DNA of 64,000 bases, taken from positions 1,104,718 through 1,168,717 of the forward strand of contig NZ_BMER01000001.1 in assembly GCF_014636865.1 (NCBI RefSeq), written 5' to 3'. This stretch comes from Parapedobacter pyrenivorans. GTDB taxonomy: Bacteria > Bacteroidota > Bacteroidia > Sphingobacteriales > Sphingobacteriaceae. The translations under genes and the position numbers were made by a program. Every line of letters starts with the position of its first letter. The first letter of the stretch is position 1. Shown piece by piece: positions 43,377 through 52,957 of this stretch. Under the pieces are notes generated by a model. That model ran no database searches. It was not told where the DNA came from and worked only from the letters and a program-made list of their open reading frames with translations.

Positions 43377-45359
43377 ATGAGCATGGGCGTACCGATACGA
43401 TTGGTTTGTTTTATAGTTGTTGCCTATTTATTGGCAGGGTGTAAGAAAAATCAGGTCGGTACGCTCACGCTTTCACAGGTGTCGGTTGGTGAGGTGACCC
43501 TTGCACTCGATGGAACGGTTGTAGACGGGTTGCCGCTAGACCGGAGTATCACCGTGGTGTTTTCGCAGCCGGTAGATCAATCCACTGCCAATGCGGCCAT
43601 TTCCCTAAGCCACGATGGCGAGCCTGTAGCAGTAAGTTTGGCGTTCCTTTCGGGCGGGGCTAGTGTGGTAGTGCACCCCAGTGGCCCATTGCGTAGTAAC
43701 ACAACGTATAAACTGGCAGTCTCCGAACAACTTCGGGGTACAGATGGCAGCCGTGGACCAGGCTATGATATCCAGTTCAAAACCATGATGGAAGACCTGC
43801 AGGTGGCAGCCATCGAGGTGGGTGGCGAAAATATAGGGCAGGATAACGTGCTGGCCAGTATACCCCTCGAATTGCAAATGACCCTTCGGTTTTCTAGCCC
43901 ACTTGATAAGGCGACTGTGCAACAGGCTTTCACATTGGTGGGGGCAGCAGGCACGGCCAATATGCAGCTGAATATCGCTGCCGACGGGCAATCGGTTACG
44001 CTGGTGAGCAGTACTCCACTGAAAGGGCTTACCAAATATGAGCTGCGTATTTCGGATGCGTTAATGGGGGCAGGGGGCGAGCGCTTTTCGGGATTGACCA
44101 AGACACTCTTCACCGCAATTGATCCTGTACCAAAGTTTCCGGTTGTCCCGGATGAGGAATTGCTTACCCTGGTACAACGGCAAACATTCAATTATTTCTG
44201 GGATTTTGCGCATCCCGCCAGCGGTATGGCCCGTGAGCGCAATACCTCGGGTGATTTGGTGACCAGCGGTGGTTCCGGTTTTGGCATCATGGCGTTGATC
44301 GTGGGCATGGAAAGGGGATTTATTTCGCGTAGCCAGGGTGTTGCACGACTAGCGCGCATTGTCAGTTTCCTTGAAACGGCCGACCGTTTCCACGGTGCTT
44401 GGTCACACTGGATTAACGGCAATACCGGCGCGGTAATGCCGTTTAGTGCCAACGACAATGGCGGCGATCTGGTGGAAACATCACTGCTGATGCAAGGGCT
44501 GATCACCGTGCGGCAGTATCTGGTAACTTCCACACCAGCCGAAAAGCAGCTCATCGACCGCATCAATGTGCTTTGGCAGACTGTGGAATGGGATTGGTAC
44601 AGACGGGATGGTCAGGATGTATTGTACTGGCATTGGTCGCCGGATAAAGGCTGGGCAATGAACCTCCCTATCCGTGGATGGAATGAGAGTCTGATTACTT
44701 ACGTATTGGCTGCTGCGTCACCGACACACAGTATCCCCAAGACCATTTATGACAGTGGCTGGGCGAGGGACGGTGATATGCGCAACGGGGCAATCTATGA
44801 GGGTATCGCGCTGCCACTAGGCGTGGAGTATGGCGGTCCGCTGTTTTTAAGCCAATATTCGTTCCTTGGCATCGACCCGAGGGGCCTAAGCGACCAATAT
44901 GCCAATTATTGGACGCAAAATGTAAACCATACGTTAATTAATTATGAATATAGTGTCCGAAATCCGCGGAACTATATCGGTTACGGTGAGAACGCTTGGG
45001 GACTCACAGCGAGTGATAACCACGAAGGCTATTCGGCACATTCACCCACCAACGACTTGGGAGTAATCACACCAACCGCCGCGCTTTCGGCGTTTCCGTA
45101 TACCCCGGATAAATCGATGGATGCACTGAAGTTTTTCTACTACGCATTGGGCGATAGGCTTTGGGGGCCTTATGGGTTTCATGACGCCTTTAACATTACC
45201 CAGCAATGGTTTGCTGATTCTTACCTCGCTATTGACCAGGGGCCAATCATCGTAATGATTGAAAACCACCGCACGGGCTTGCTTTGGGACTTGTTTATGA
45301 GCGCACCCGAAATCAAGGCTGGACTGCGTAAATTGGGATTTGATAGCCCGAAACTTTAA
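43377..45359 (+). CDS. GH144-type beta-1,2-glucanase with two N-terminal Ig-like domains
   Basis: The 660-residue lipoprotein (lipobox LLAGC, Cys22) has two Ig-like domains of the Big_5 type (about 27-130 and 133-235). Residues about 250-660 form the (alpha/alpha)6 'glucoamylase' domain that defines GH144 (ERNTSGDLVTSGGSGFG, ADRFHGAWSHW, NDNGGDLVET, DWYRRDGQDVLYWHW). GH144 members characterised so far are endo-beta-1,2-glucanases or act on beta-1,2-gluco-oligosaccharides. The Ig-like domains probably space the enzyme away from the outer membrane. The ATG at 43377 follows the LamG gene by 10 bp. The next gene encodes a paralogue without the Ig-like part. Confidence 0.87.
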   Translation: MSMGVPIRLVCFIVVAYLLAGCKKNQVGTLTLSQVSVGEVTLALDGTVVDGLPLDRSITVVFSQPVDQSTANAAISLSHDGEPVAVSLAFLSGGASVVVHPSGPLRSNTTYKLAVSEQLRGTDGSRGPGYDIQFKTMMEDLQVAAIEVGGENIGQDNVLASIPLELQMTLRFSSPLDKATVQQAFTLVGAAGTANMQLNIAADGQSVTLVSSTPLKGLTKYELRISDALMGAGGERFSGLTKTLFTAIDPVPKFPVVPDEELLTLVQRQTFNYFWDFAHPASGMARERNTSGDLVTSGGSGFGIMALIVGMERGFISRSQGVARLARIVSFLETADRFHGAWSHWINGNTGAVMPFSANDNGGDLVETSLLMQGLITVRQYLVTSTPAEKQLIDRINVLWQTVEWDWYRRDGQDVLYWHWSPDKGWAMNLPIRGWNESLITYVLAAASPTHSIPKTIYDSGWARDGDMRNGAIYEGIALPLGVEYGGPLFLSQYSFLGIDPRGLSDQYANYWTQNVNHTLINYEYSVRNPRNYIGYGENAWGLTASDNHEGYSAHSPTNDLGVITPTAALSAFPYTPDKSMDALKFFYYALGDRLWGPYGFHDAFNITQQWFADSYLAIDQGPIIVMIENHRTGLLWDLFMSAPEIKAGLRKLGFDSPKL

Positions 45360-45372
45360 TAACGACTGATTG

Positions 45373-46725
45373 ATGAAAAATACAATAACAACGATATTAC
45401 TAATTACAGTCATTGCATTTGCCGGCTGCAACGGTACACCACAAAAGGGTACAAATAATAACGATGCCACCCTGCCGGATGACTCACTGCTCACGCTGGT
45501 GCAACGCCAAACCTTCCAGTATTTCTGGGAAGGTGCGGAGCCCGTGTCGGGCCTCGCCCGTGAACGCATCCACATCGATGGTGAATACCCGCAGAACGAT
45601 AAAGAGGTCGTGACCATCGGAGGCAGTGGATTCGGCTTGATGACTTTATTGGTGGGTATAGAACGCAATTTCATCACACGGCAAGCCGGTGTCGAACGGT
45701 TCGAACAAGTGATCGGCTACCTTGAAAAGGCCGACCGGTTCCATGGCGCATGGCCGCATTGGTTGGATGGGCCTACAGGCAAGGCCAAGCCGTTTAGCAA
45801 GAATGACAATGGTGGCGACCTTGTGGAAACCGCCTTTATGGCGCAAGCGTTGATTTGCGTAAGGGAATACTTCCAGCAGGGTAATGAACATGAAAAGCAA
45901 TTGGCTGCACGCGCCGATACCCTCTGGAAATCCATTGAATGGGATTGGTACCGCCAAGGTGGGCAAAACGTGCTTTACTGGCATTGGAGCCCCACGGCGG
46001 GCTGGGCGGCCAACCATCCCATCAGGGGCTATGATGAGTGCCTGATCACGTATGTCCTTGCTGCCTCCTCGCCCACCCATGGTGTGCCCGCAGCGGTGTA
46101 TCACGAGGGGTGGGCACGTAGCGGTGCCATCAAATCGACCGCGGAACGGTATGGGCACCCGCTTATCCTCAAGCACAATGTGCCGGATAGCAATGGCGTG
46201 GGACCATTGTTCTGGTCTCACTATTCCTACCTTGGGTTGGATCCCCGTGGACTAGAAGACGAGTATGCGGATTATTGGGAGCTAAACCGTAATCATGCAC
46301 TCATCCATCACGACTACGCCGTCGAAAATCCGAAAGGCTTTAAAGGGTATGGTAAGCAGGCGTGGGGATTTACGGCGAGCTATTCCAGCAATGGTTATTC
46401 GGCGCACAATCCCGATAATGATCTGGGTGTCATTTCGCCCACCGCTGCGTTGTCGTCATTTCCATATACGCCCGAGTACAGTATGGAGGTGATGCGGTAT
46501 CTTTATGAGCAACTCGGAGACAAAATTTGGGGCAAGTATGGGTTTTATGATGCTTACAGTGAGACCGATAATTGGTTTCCGCAACGCTACCTGGCTATCG
46601 ACCAAGGGCCGATAACCGTGATGATTGAAAACCATCGGACGGGATTGCTTTGGAAGTTATTCATGGGGGCACCCGAAATCAAGGATGGATTGAAGAAACT
46701 GGGGTTTAAAAGCCCGAACATATAG
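45373..46725 (+). CDS. GH144-type beta-1,2-glucanase / sophorohydrolase-like lipoprotein
   Basis: The 450-residue lipoprotein (lipobox AFAGC, Cys19) consists almost wholly of a GH144-type domain. It shares with the preceding protein LLTLVQRQTF, GGSGFG, ADRFHGAW, NDNGGDLVET, LYWHWSP, SPTHGVP, SHYSYLGLDPRGL and IDQGPITVMIENHRTGLLW. The two are tandem paralogues and may divide labour between endo-cleavage at the surface and release of short products such as sophorose. Which one does which cannot be told from sequence alone. Confidence 0.87.
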   Translation: MKNTITTILLITVIAFAGCNGTPQKGTNNNDATLPDDSLLTLVQRQTFQYFWEGAEPVSGLARERIHIDGEYPQNDKEVVTIGGSGFGLMTLLVGIERNFITRQAGVERFEQVIGYLEKADRFHGAWPHWLDGPTGKAKPFSKNDNGGDLVETAFMAQALICVREYFQQGNEHEKQLAARADTLWKSIEWDWYRQGGQNVLYWHWSPTAGWAANHPIRGYDECLITYVLAASSPTHGVPAAVYHEGWARSGAIKSTAERYGHPLILKHNVPDSNGVGPLFWSHYSYLGLDPRGLEDEYADYWELNRNHALIHHDYAVENPKGFKGYGKQAWGFTASYSSNGYSAHNPDNDLGVISPTAALSSFPYTPEYSMEVMRYLYEQLGDKIWGKYGFYDAYSETDNWFPQRYLAIDQGPITVMIENHRTGLLWKLFMGAPEIKDGLKKLGFKSPNI

Positions 46726-46734
46726 TGACAGACA

Positions 46735-48501
46735 ATGAGATATCCTGTAAAATACCTTTGGCTGATCGTTACCACGTGGGTACTGTGTGCTGGGATGAGT
46801 GGTGCTCAAACGCCTCGTACCTATTGCAACCCGATCAACATCGACTACGGTTATACACCCATTCCCAATTTTTCCGAATGGGGGCGACATCGTGCGACGG
46901 CCGACCCGGTTATCGTGAATTATAAAGGGGACTATTATTTGTTCAGCACCAACCAGTGGGGGTATTGGTGGAGCAGCGACCTATCCAACTGGAATTTTGT
47001 ATCCAAGAAATTCCTGCGGCCGTGGAACGGCGATGTATACGACGAGCTGTGTGCTCCGGCCGTGGGTATTGTTGACGATACCATGCTGGTATTCGGGTCT
47101 ACCTACACCGACAAGTTTACGCTGTGGATGAGTACGAATCCCAAAGAAAACCAGTGGCAACCACTCATAGACTCCTTTTCCATCGGTGGCTGGGATCCTG
47201 ATTTCTTTACGGATGACAATGGCCGTTTCTATATGTACAACGGCAGTAGCAACCGCTATCCACTCTATGGTGTCGAACTGGATCGCCAAACCTTCGAGCC
47301 CCTTGGAGCACGTAAGGAACTGTATTTCCTCGAAGACTGGCGCTACGGTTGGCAGCGTTTCGGCGAATACATGGACAATACTTTTCTCGACCCCTTTATC
47401 GAAGGGGCCCACATGACCAAACATAACGGTAAGTACTACCTGCAATATGCAGCGCCGGGTACCGAATTCAGCGGCTACGCCGATGGTGTGGCAGTGGGTG
47501 ATAGCCCGTTGGGGCCGTTTACTACACAGTCGGATCCCCTAAGTTACAAGCCGGGTGGATTTGCTCGTGGGGCTGGCCATGGTGCTACCTTTCAGGATAA
47601 CGACGGTAATTACTGGCATGTCGCTACGATTGCCCTTGGTGTGAAAAATAATTTTGAACGGCGATTGGGCATGTGGCCCGCCGGGTTTGATAAAGACGAC
47701 ATCATGTATTGCAATACGGCATTTGGCGATTATCCGCATTACTTGCCGGATGGTCCCGCTGACCACCGCGAGAGCCGGTTTACGGGTTGGATGCTGCTCA
47801 ATTACAACAAGCCCGTACAGGTATCGTCCATGCTGGGAGCAGCCTATCCAGCTAACCATGCGGTAGACGAAAGCATGAAAACCTACTGGAGTGCCGCCAC
47901 GGGCGACCGCGGCGAATGGATACAGAGTGATTTGGGTGAGGTGAGCACGGTGCATGCCGTGCAGATCAACTATGCGGATCAGGATGCCGACAGTGCTTTT
48001 CTTGGCAAAATGGAGGGCATTTATCACCAGTATATTCTGTCTTATTCCGAAGACGGCCGTAAGTGGAAGGTACTTAAAGACGAAAGCCAGAACGATATGG
48101 ACGTCCCACATGAGTACGTGGAATTGGAAAATCCGGTGAAAGCCCGATACATCAAATTGGAAAATATCCACATGCCCACAGGTAAATTTGCCGTCAGTGG
48201 CTTCCGCGTGTTCGGCAAGGGACAGGGGGTCAAGCCAGCTTCGGTCAACGATTTCATCATTCTACGGACGGAAAAAGACAAGCGCAGTGCTTGGCTGAAA
48301 TGGAGCCCGGTGGACAACGCCTACGCATATAACATTTATACGGGCTTGGCACCCGACAAGTTGTATAACTGCATTATGGTACACGGTACCAATGAATATT
48401 ATTATAAAGCGATGGACAGCCAGCAACCTTATTACTTCAGCATCGAAGCCGTCAATGAGAATGGGGTGTCGGTAAGAAGTGAAGTAAAACGTGTTGATTA
48501 G
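46735..48501 (+). CDS. GH43-like glycoside hydrolase with F5/8 type C (discoidin) domain
   Basis: The 588-residue secreted protein has a signal peptide to about residue 24, then a five-bladed beta-propeller with the GH43 acidic triad. General base Asp57 is in ATADPVIV, modulating Asp154 in GGWDPDFF and general acid Glu223 in FIEGAHMTKHNGKYYL. Residues about 360-490 form a discoidin-like module (GEWIQSDLGEVSTVHAVQINY, ARYIKLENIHMPTGKFAVSGFRVFG) and the end is fibronectin III-like. GH43 enzymes mostly release arabinofuranosyl, xylosyl or galactofuranosyl units. Such units are not part of plain beta-1,2-glucan, so this enzyme hints at a decorated substrate. Confidence 0.83.
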   Translation: MRYPVKYLWLIVTTWVLCAGMSGAQTPRTYCNPINIDYGYTPIPNFSEWGRHRATADPVIVNYKGDYYLFSTNQWGYWWSSDLSNWNFVSKKFLRPWNGDVYDELCAPAVGIVDDTMLVFGSTYTDKFTLWMSTNPKENQWQPLIDSFSIGGWDPDFFTDDNGRFYMYNGSSNRYPLYGVELDRQTFEPLGARKELYFLEDWRYGWQRFGEYMDNTFLDPFIEGAHMTKHNGKYYLQYAAPGTEFSGYADGVAVGDSPLGPFTTQSDPLSYKPGGFARGAGHGATFQDNDGNYWHVATIALGVKNNFERRLGMWPAGFDKDDIMYCNTAFGDYPHYLPDGPADHRESRFTGWMLLNYNKPVQVSSMLGAAYPANHAVDESMKTYWSAATGDRGEWIQSDLGEVSTVHAVQINYADQDADSAFLGKMEGIYHQYILSYSEDGRKWKVLKDESQNDMDVPHEYVELENPVKARYIKLENIHMPTGKFAVSGFRVFGKGQGVKPASVNDFIILRTEKDKRSAWLKWSPVDNAYAYNIYTGLAPDKLYNCIMVHGTNEYYYKAMDSQQPYYFSIEAVNENGVSVRSEVKRVD

Positions 48502-48513
48502 TTTGAAGAAGAA

Positions 48514-50010
48514 ATGAAAAAGATCGGTCTATTTTTCGGGTTTTGCTGGTGGTGTGCAGCTTCATTCGGCCAATCTACGGATAAGCCCTATAATGTGGTT
48601 TTCATTTTGAGCGATGACCACCGATACGACTTTATGGGATTCATGGATAAAGTGCCGGATCTGGAAACTCCAAACATGGATCGCATGGCTCAGGAAGGCG
48701 CCCATCTCCAAAACGCATTTGTTTCCACGGCGCTATGTTCTCCCAGCAGGGCATCCATCCTTACGGGGCAGTACGCCCATACACACACGATTGTGGATAA
48801 CAATGCGCCCTTGCCGGAGGGCCTGACATTCTTCCCGCAGTATCTGCAGGAAAAGGGATATAAAACCGGATTTTTCGGAAAATGGCATATGGGGAATAAA
48901 GACGGTGGCGTGCAGCCCGGCTTTGATCAATGGGTGAGCTTTCGCGACCAAGGCGTATATTACTCACCCACCTTCAACATCAATGGAAAGGAGGTCAAAC
49001 AGCCGGAGGGAAGTTATACCACCGATTTGTTGACAGACTACGCCATCGATTGGCTAAAGACGCTCAATAGCGATCAGCCATTTTTCCTTTACCTTTCGCA
49101 CAAGGGGGTGCACGCAGAGTTTGCCCCAGCGGAAAGGCATCGCGGCACTTATAAAGACATGCCCATTATCTGCCCGCCCTCCATGTACCTCACCGCTACG
49201 GATAGCAGTAGGCGCGTGGGTATTGAAACACCGTATGACGGACCCGTGAACCTTGACGGTATTCCGGATTGGGTACGTAAGCAGCGTTACAGCTGGCATG
49301 GGGTGGATTATATGTATGACGGACAGATTATCTTCGAGGATTTTTATCGACAATACTGCGAAACCCTGCGCAGCGTAGACGAAAGCATCGGTTCGGTAAT
49401 TGCATGGCTCGAACAGCAGGGCTTGGCGGAAAACACCCTGGTTATTTACATGGGCGACAATGGTTTCCTGTTCGGCGAGCAGGGGTTGATCGACAAACGT
49501 AACGCATACGAAGCGTCGATGCGGGTGCCGCTATTGGCGTGGTCACCCCAATTCATTAAACCACATACGCAGATCGAGCAAATGGTGATGAATGTAGATA
49601 TCGGCCCCACTATTCTCGATGTCGCAGGCATGGCCAAGCCGGCGCAGATGCAGGGCTATTCCTTTTTGCCGCTATTGCAAGGCAAATCCCTTGATGAATG
49701 GCGCGAGAAGGTCTTCTATGAATACTATTGGGAATGGGCATTTCCGCAGACCCCTACCATTTTTGCCGTCCGCACAGACCGCTACAAATACATTTTCAAT
49801 CAGGGACTTTGGGATACCAATGAACTGTATGATCTGCAGGCCGATCCATATGAGATGAATAACCTCATCCGAGACCCTGCTTCACAGGAAATCGCCGGCC
49901 AGCTGAAGAAAGAACTATGGGATTGGATGGAGTCCACGGATGGCATGCAGATACCGTTGAAAAAGATTTATCAGAAACGTAACGATCACCGCTTTCGCGG
50001 AACGTATTAA
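48514..50010 (+). CDS. Sulfatase (formylglycine-dependent, family S1)
   Basis: The 498-residue secreted protein has a signal peptide ending near SFGQ (residue 20). Metal-binding Asp34-Asp35 are in ILSDDHRYD, and the CSPSR motif (75-79) has a Cys that is converted to formylglycine. Further S1 blocks are GFFGKWHMG, LYLSHKGVHAEF and YMGDNGFLFGEQGLIDKRNAYEASMRVPL. It looks closest to the GlcNAc-6-sulfatase and arylsulfatase-like groups, but the substrate is not certain. The maturase (anSME or FGE) is not in the window. In this locus it may remove sulfate or another acidic ester from the glycan. Confidence 0.92.
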   Translation: MKKIGLFFGFCWWCAASFGQSTDKPYNVVFILSDDHRYDFMGFMDKVPDLETPNMDRMAQEGAHLQNAFVSTALCSPSRASILTGQYAHTHTIVDNNAPLPEGLTFFPQYLQEKGYKTGFFGKWHMGNKDGGVQPGFDQWVSFRDQGVYYSPTFNINGKEVKQPEGSYTTDLLTDYAIDWLKTLNSDQPFFLYLSHKGVHAEFAPAERHRGTYKDMPIICPPSMYLTATDSSRRVGIETPYDGPVNLDGIPDWVRKQRYSWHGVDYMYDGQIIFEDFYRQYCETLRSVDESIGSVIAWLEQQGLAENTLVIYMGDNGFLFGEQGLIDKRNAYEASMRVPLLAWSPQFIKPHTQIEQMVMNVDIGPTILDVAGMAKPAQMQGYSFLPLLQGKSLDEWREKVFYEYYWEWAFPQTPTIFAVRTDRYKYIFNQGLWDTNELYDLQADPYEMNNLIRDPASQEIAGQLKKELWDWMESTDGMQIPLKKIYQKRNDHRFRGTY

Positions 50011-50032
50011 TACAGGCCAAAATTTTTGAAAC

Positions 50033-52327
50033 ATGCGTACACAGACTTCGCTGCTCATTTTAATTGCCGTAATGATTGGCACAGGTACACATCTCGTAAA
50101 CGCGCAACAACGCGACACAAGCATGGATAATTTTATTGATGGACTGATGGGGCAGATGACCATCGATGAGAAAATCGGTCAACTCAACCTGGTTACCGCG
50201 GGAGAGGTGACTACCGGTTCGATTGTTAGCACCGATGTGGAGACCAAGATCAAGACAGGCAAAATAGGTGGGATATTCAGTATGACGAGCGTACCGCGTA
50301 TCCGGGCGGCGCAGGAGCTGGCCGTAAACCATTCGCGGTTAAAGATACCGATCATTTTCGGTCTGGACGTCATCCATGGTTATAAAACGATTTTTCCCAT
50401 TCCATTGGGACTTGCCGCTACATGGGATATGGACCTGATCCGGGAGACGGCACGCATCGCCGCTAAGGAGGCGTCTGCTGATGGGCTGAATTGGACGTTT
50501 TCGCCCATGGTAGACATCTCGCGCGATGCCCGTTGGGGGCGTATTTCCGAAGGCAGCGGTGAAGACACTTACCTGAGTTCACGTATCGCTGAGGCTATGG
50601 TGCATGGCTACCAGGGTAATGACCTTTCCGCGGACAATACGCTGATGGCGTGTGTGAAGCATTTTGCACTTTACGGCGCGGCGGAAGCCGGACGTGACTA
50701 CAACACCACTGACATGAGCCTGCATCGCATGTATAATGAGTACCTACCACCTTACAAAGCGGCTATCGATGCGGGTGCCGGTAGTGTAATGACGGCCTTC
50801 AACGATATAAACGGTGTGCCAGCCACAGCCAATAAATGGCTCATGACTGATGTGCTCCGTAACGAATGGGGATTCGACGGCTTCGTAGTAACAGATTACA
50901 CGGCGGTCAACGAGCTTATCGACCATGGGCTAGGTAACCTACAGGAGGTGTCCGCGCTTTCACTCAAGGCTGGGGTGGAAATGGACATGGTCGGTGAAGG
51001 ATTCCTCACCACGCTGAAGAAGTCACTGGATGAGGGAAAGGTCGGCGAAGCGGATATCGATCGGGCTTGCCGACTTGTTTTGGAGGCTAAATACAAATTA
51101 GGATTGTTTGAAGATCCATTCCGCTATTGCGATGAAGCACGCGCGGCACAGACCATCCTCCACCCCACGCATTTGGCAAAGGCCCGCGAAGCGGCTGGAA
51201 AGTCATTCGTATTGCTCAAAAATGATGGGCAACTGCTGCCCTTAAAGAAAGCGGGTACTGTAGCACTTATTGGTCCACTCGCGAATACAGGCAGTAACAT
51301 GCCGGGCACGTGGAGTGTGAGCGCCGACTTGGAAAACACGCCTTCGCTGCTGGAAGGGATGCGAGCGGCATTGGGCGAACAGGTCAATATCGTTTACCAC
51401 CAAGGTTCCAACCTGCTGGCGGACTCTGCTTATCAGGAACGAGCAACACTATTTGGCCGGACCATTCCGCGCGATGAGCGCCCCGAAGCTGAGATCATCG
51501 CCGAGGCGCTGGAGGTAGCTAAGCAGGCCGATGTTGTGGTTGCAGCATTGGGGGAAAGCTCGGAGATGAGCGGCGAGGCTTCCAGCCGTACGGACATCGG
51601 CATCCCGGCAGTGCAGCAACGGTTGCTAATCGAGTTGTTAAAAACCGGTAAACCGGTCGTATTGGTATTGTTTACGGGCCGGCCGCTTACGCTCACGTGG
51701 GAAAATGAACATGTACCGGCGATCTTAAACGCATGGTTTGGAGGCACAGAAACAGGCAAGGCCGTGGCTGATGTACTGTTTGGTGATGTGAATCCGTCGG
51801 GAAAACTGCCGGCTACATTTCCGCAACATGTGGGTCAACTGCCGCTGTATTATAGCCATAAAAATACCGGTCGGCCATTGGCTGATGGGCAATGGTTCCA
51901 GAAATTCCGTTCGAACTATCTCGACGTAAGCAACGATCCGCTTTATCCTTTTGGGTACGGACTAAGCTATACCACGTTTACCTACGGCGAACTTATGCTG
52001 AGTACCGATACGCTTCAACGGAGCGGGAAGATGCAGGTAAGCGTAGAAGTAAGCAACACGGGCGAATACGCAGGTGAGGAGGTTGTACAGCTGTACATCC
52101 GCGATTTGGTAGGGTCGGTAACCCGGCCTGTCAAAGAGCTCAAAGGGTTCCGGAAAATCCAACTGGTACCCGGTCAGTCACAACGGGTAGTCTTTGACCT
52201 CACTGAAGAAGACCTCAAATTTTATAATGCGGATTTGGAACATGTAGCCGAAGCCGGCGAATTTATCGTCTTCGTGGGAACGAATTCACGCGATGTACAA
52301 GAGAAACGCTTTTTCCTGAAGGATTAG
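50033..52327 (+). CDS. GH3 beta-glucosidase (BglX-like)
   Basis: The 764-residue periplasmic enzyme has a signal peptide to about residue 25. The GH3 barrel includes KHF (209-211) and nucleophile Asp288 in FDGFVVTDYT. The alpha/beta sandwich follows, then a C-terminal fibronectin III-like domain (ELKGFRKIQLVPGQSQRVVFDL). Unlike the truncated protein at 3575 it is complete. In the known Bacteroides beta-1,2-glucan locus a GH3 enzyme hydrolyses sophorose and short beta-1,2-oligosaccharides, so that is its expected role here. It is the last gene of the PUL and abuts the convergent esterase gene. Confidence 0.94.
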   Translation: MRTQTSLLILIAVMIGTGTHLVNAQQRDTSMDNFIDGLMGQMTIDEKIGQLNLVTAGEVTTGSIVSTDVETKIKTGKIGGIFSMTSVPRIRAAQELAVNHSRLKIPIIFGLDVIHGYKTIFPIPLGLAATWDMDLIRETARIAAKEASADGLNWTFSPMVDISRDARWGRISEGSGEDTYLSSRIAEAMVHGYQGNDLSADNTLMACVKHFALYGAAEAGRDYNTTDMSLHRMYNEYLPPYKAAIDAGAGSVMTAFNDINGVPATANKWLMTDVLRNEWGFDGFVVTDYTAVNELIDHGLGNLQEVSALSLKAGVEMDMVGEGFLTTLKKSLDEGKVGEADIDRACRLVLEAKYKLGLFEDPFRYCDEARAAQTILHPTHLAKAREAAGKSFVLLKNDGQLLPLKKAGTVALIGPLANTGSNMPGTWSVSADLENTPSLLEGMRAALGEQVNIVYHQGSNLLADSAYQERATLFGRTIPRDERPEAEIIAEALEVAKQADVVVAALGESSEMSGEASSRTDIGIPAVQQRLLIELLKTGKPVVLVLFTGRPLTLTWENEHVPAILNAWFGGTETGKAVADVLFGDVNPSGKLPATFPQHVGQLPLYYSHKNTGRPLADGQWFQKFRSNYLDVSNDPLYPFGYGLSYTTFTYGELMLSTDTLQRSGKMQVSVEVSNTGEYAGEEVVQLYIRDLVGSVTRPVKELKGFRKIQLVPGQSQRVVFDLTEEDLKFYNADLEHVAEAGEFIVFVGTNSRDVQEKRFFLKD

Positions 52328-52957
52328 TCAGCTAAATACCAGTTCGTTGGCTAATAGTGTTTCGTCTGCACTGATGCTGTGTGGCTTTCCGGGATAGATT
52401 TCCGTGGTGACAGCTGCGCCCAAATCCCGAAGGATAACCACACTTTCCTCAATCCGGTGTAAGGGAACATGTGGATCGTTGTCGCCCGATGTAAGCAGAA
52501 CGGGAGTGCCCGCGAAATCACCCTGATAGTTCGATTGGGTCAGTGATTTGCCGATAAGTCCGCCGGTGAAGGCAACGATTCCCCCATAGCGCTTAGCATG
52601 GCGAGCTACATATTCCAGCGTGAGGCACGCACCCTGGGAAAAGCCTAGGAAATAGAGGTTTTCCGACTGGATACCCAGTTTGACGGTTTCGGCCACGACC
52701 TCTTCCACCAACGCCAATGCCGATCCCAGTGCGGGTTGATTCGTGTCCACGGGAGCAAGGAAGCTATAGGGATACCATGAATTATTGGTCGCTTGGGGCG
52801 CAAGCAGCAAGGCGCCCTCCAGCTGTAAGTGACGCTGGAGGGAAAGTATACCTTGTGCAGTGCTGCCTCTCCCATGGAGCAGTACCACCGCCTTTTTGGC
52901 GTGTGCAGCCAATTTGCCTGCTTGTATAAATTGTTTCTCGTGTGTGTACATGATCAT
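52328..52957 (-). CDS. Alpha/beta hydrolase (carboxylesterase, MhqD-like)
   Basis: The 209-residue cytoplasmic hydrolase of the phospholipase/carboxylesterase family has its nucleophile Ser107 in GFSQGA, Asp161 in SGDNDPHVPL and His193 in GKPHSI. Its start overlaps the stop of the upstream dioxygenase-like gene by one base. In Bacillus the homologous pair MhqD/MhqO is induced by quinones and methylhydroquinone, so the pair probably handles aromatic or quinone-type electrophiles. Confidence 0.88.
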   Translation of the reverse strand: MIMYTHEKQFIQAGKLAAHAKKAVVLLHGRGSTAQGILSLQRHLQLEGALLLAPQATNNSWYPYSFLAPVDTNQPALGSALALVEEVVAETVKLGIQSENLYFLGFSQGACLTLEYVARHAKRYGGIVAFTGGLIGKSLTQSNYQGDFAGTPVLLTSGDNDPHVPLHRIEESVVILRDLGAAVTTEIYPGKPHSISADETLLANELVFS

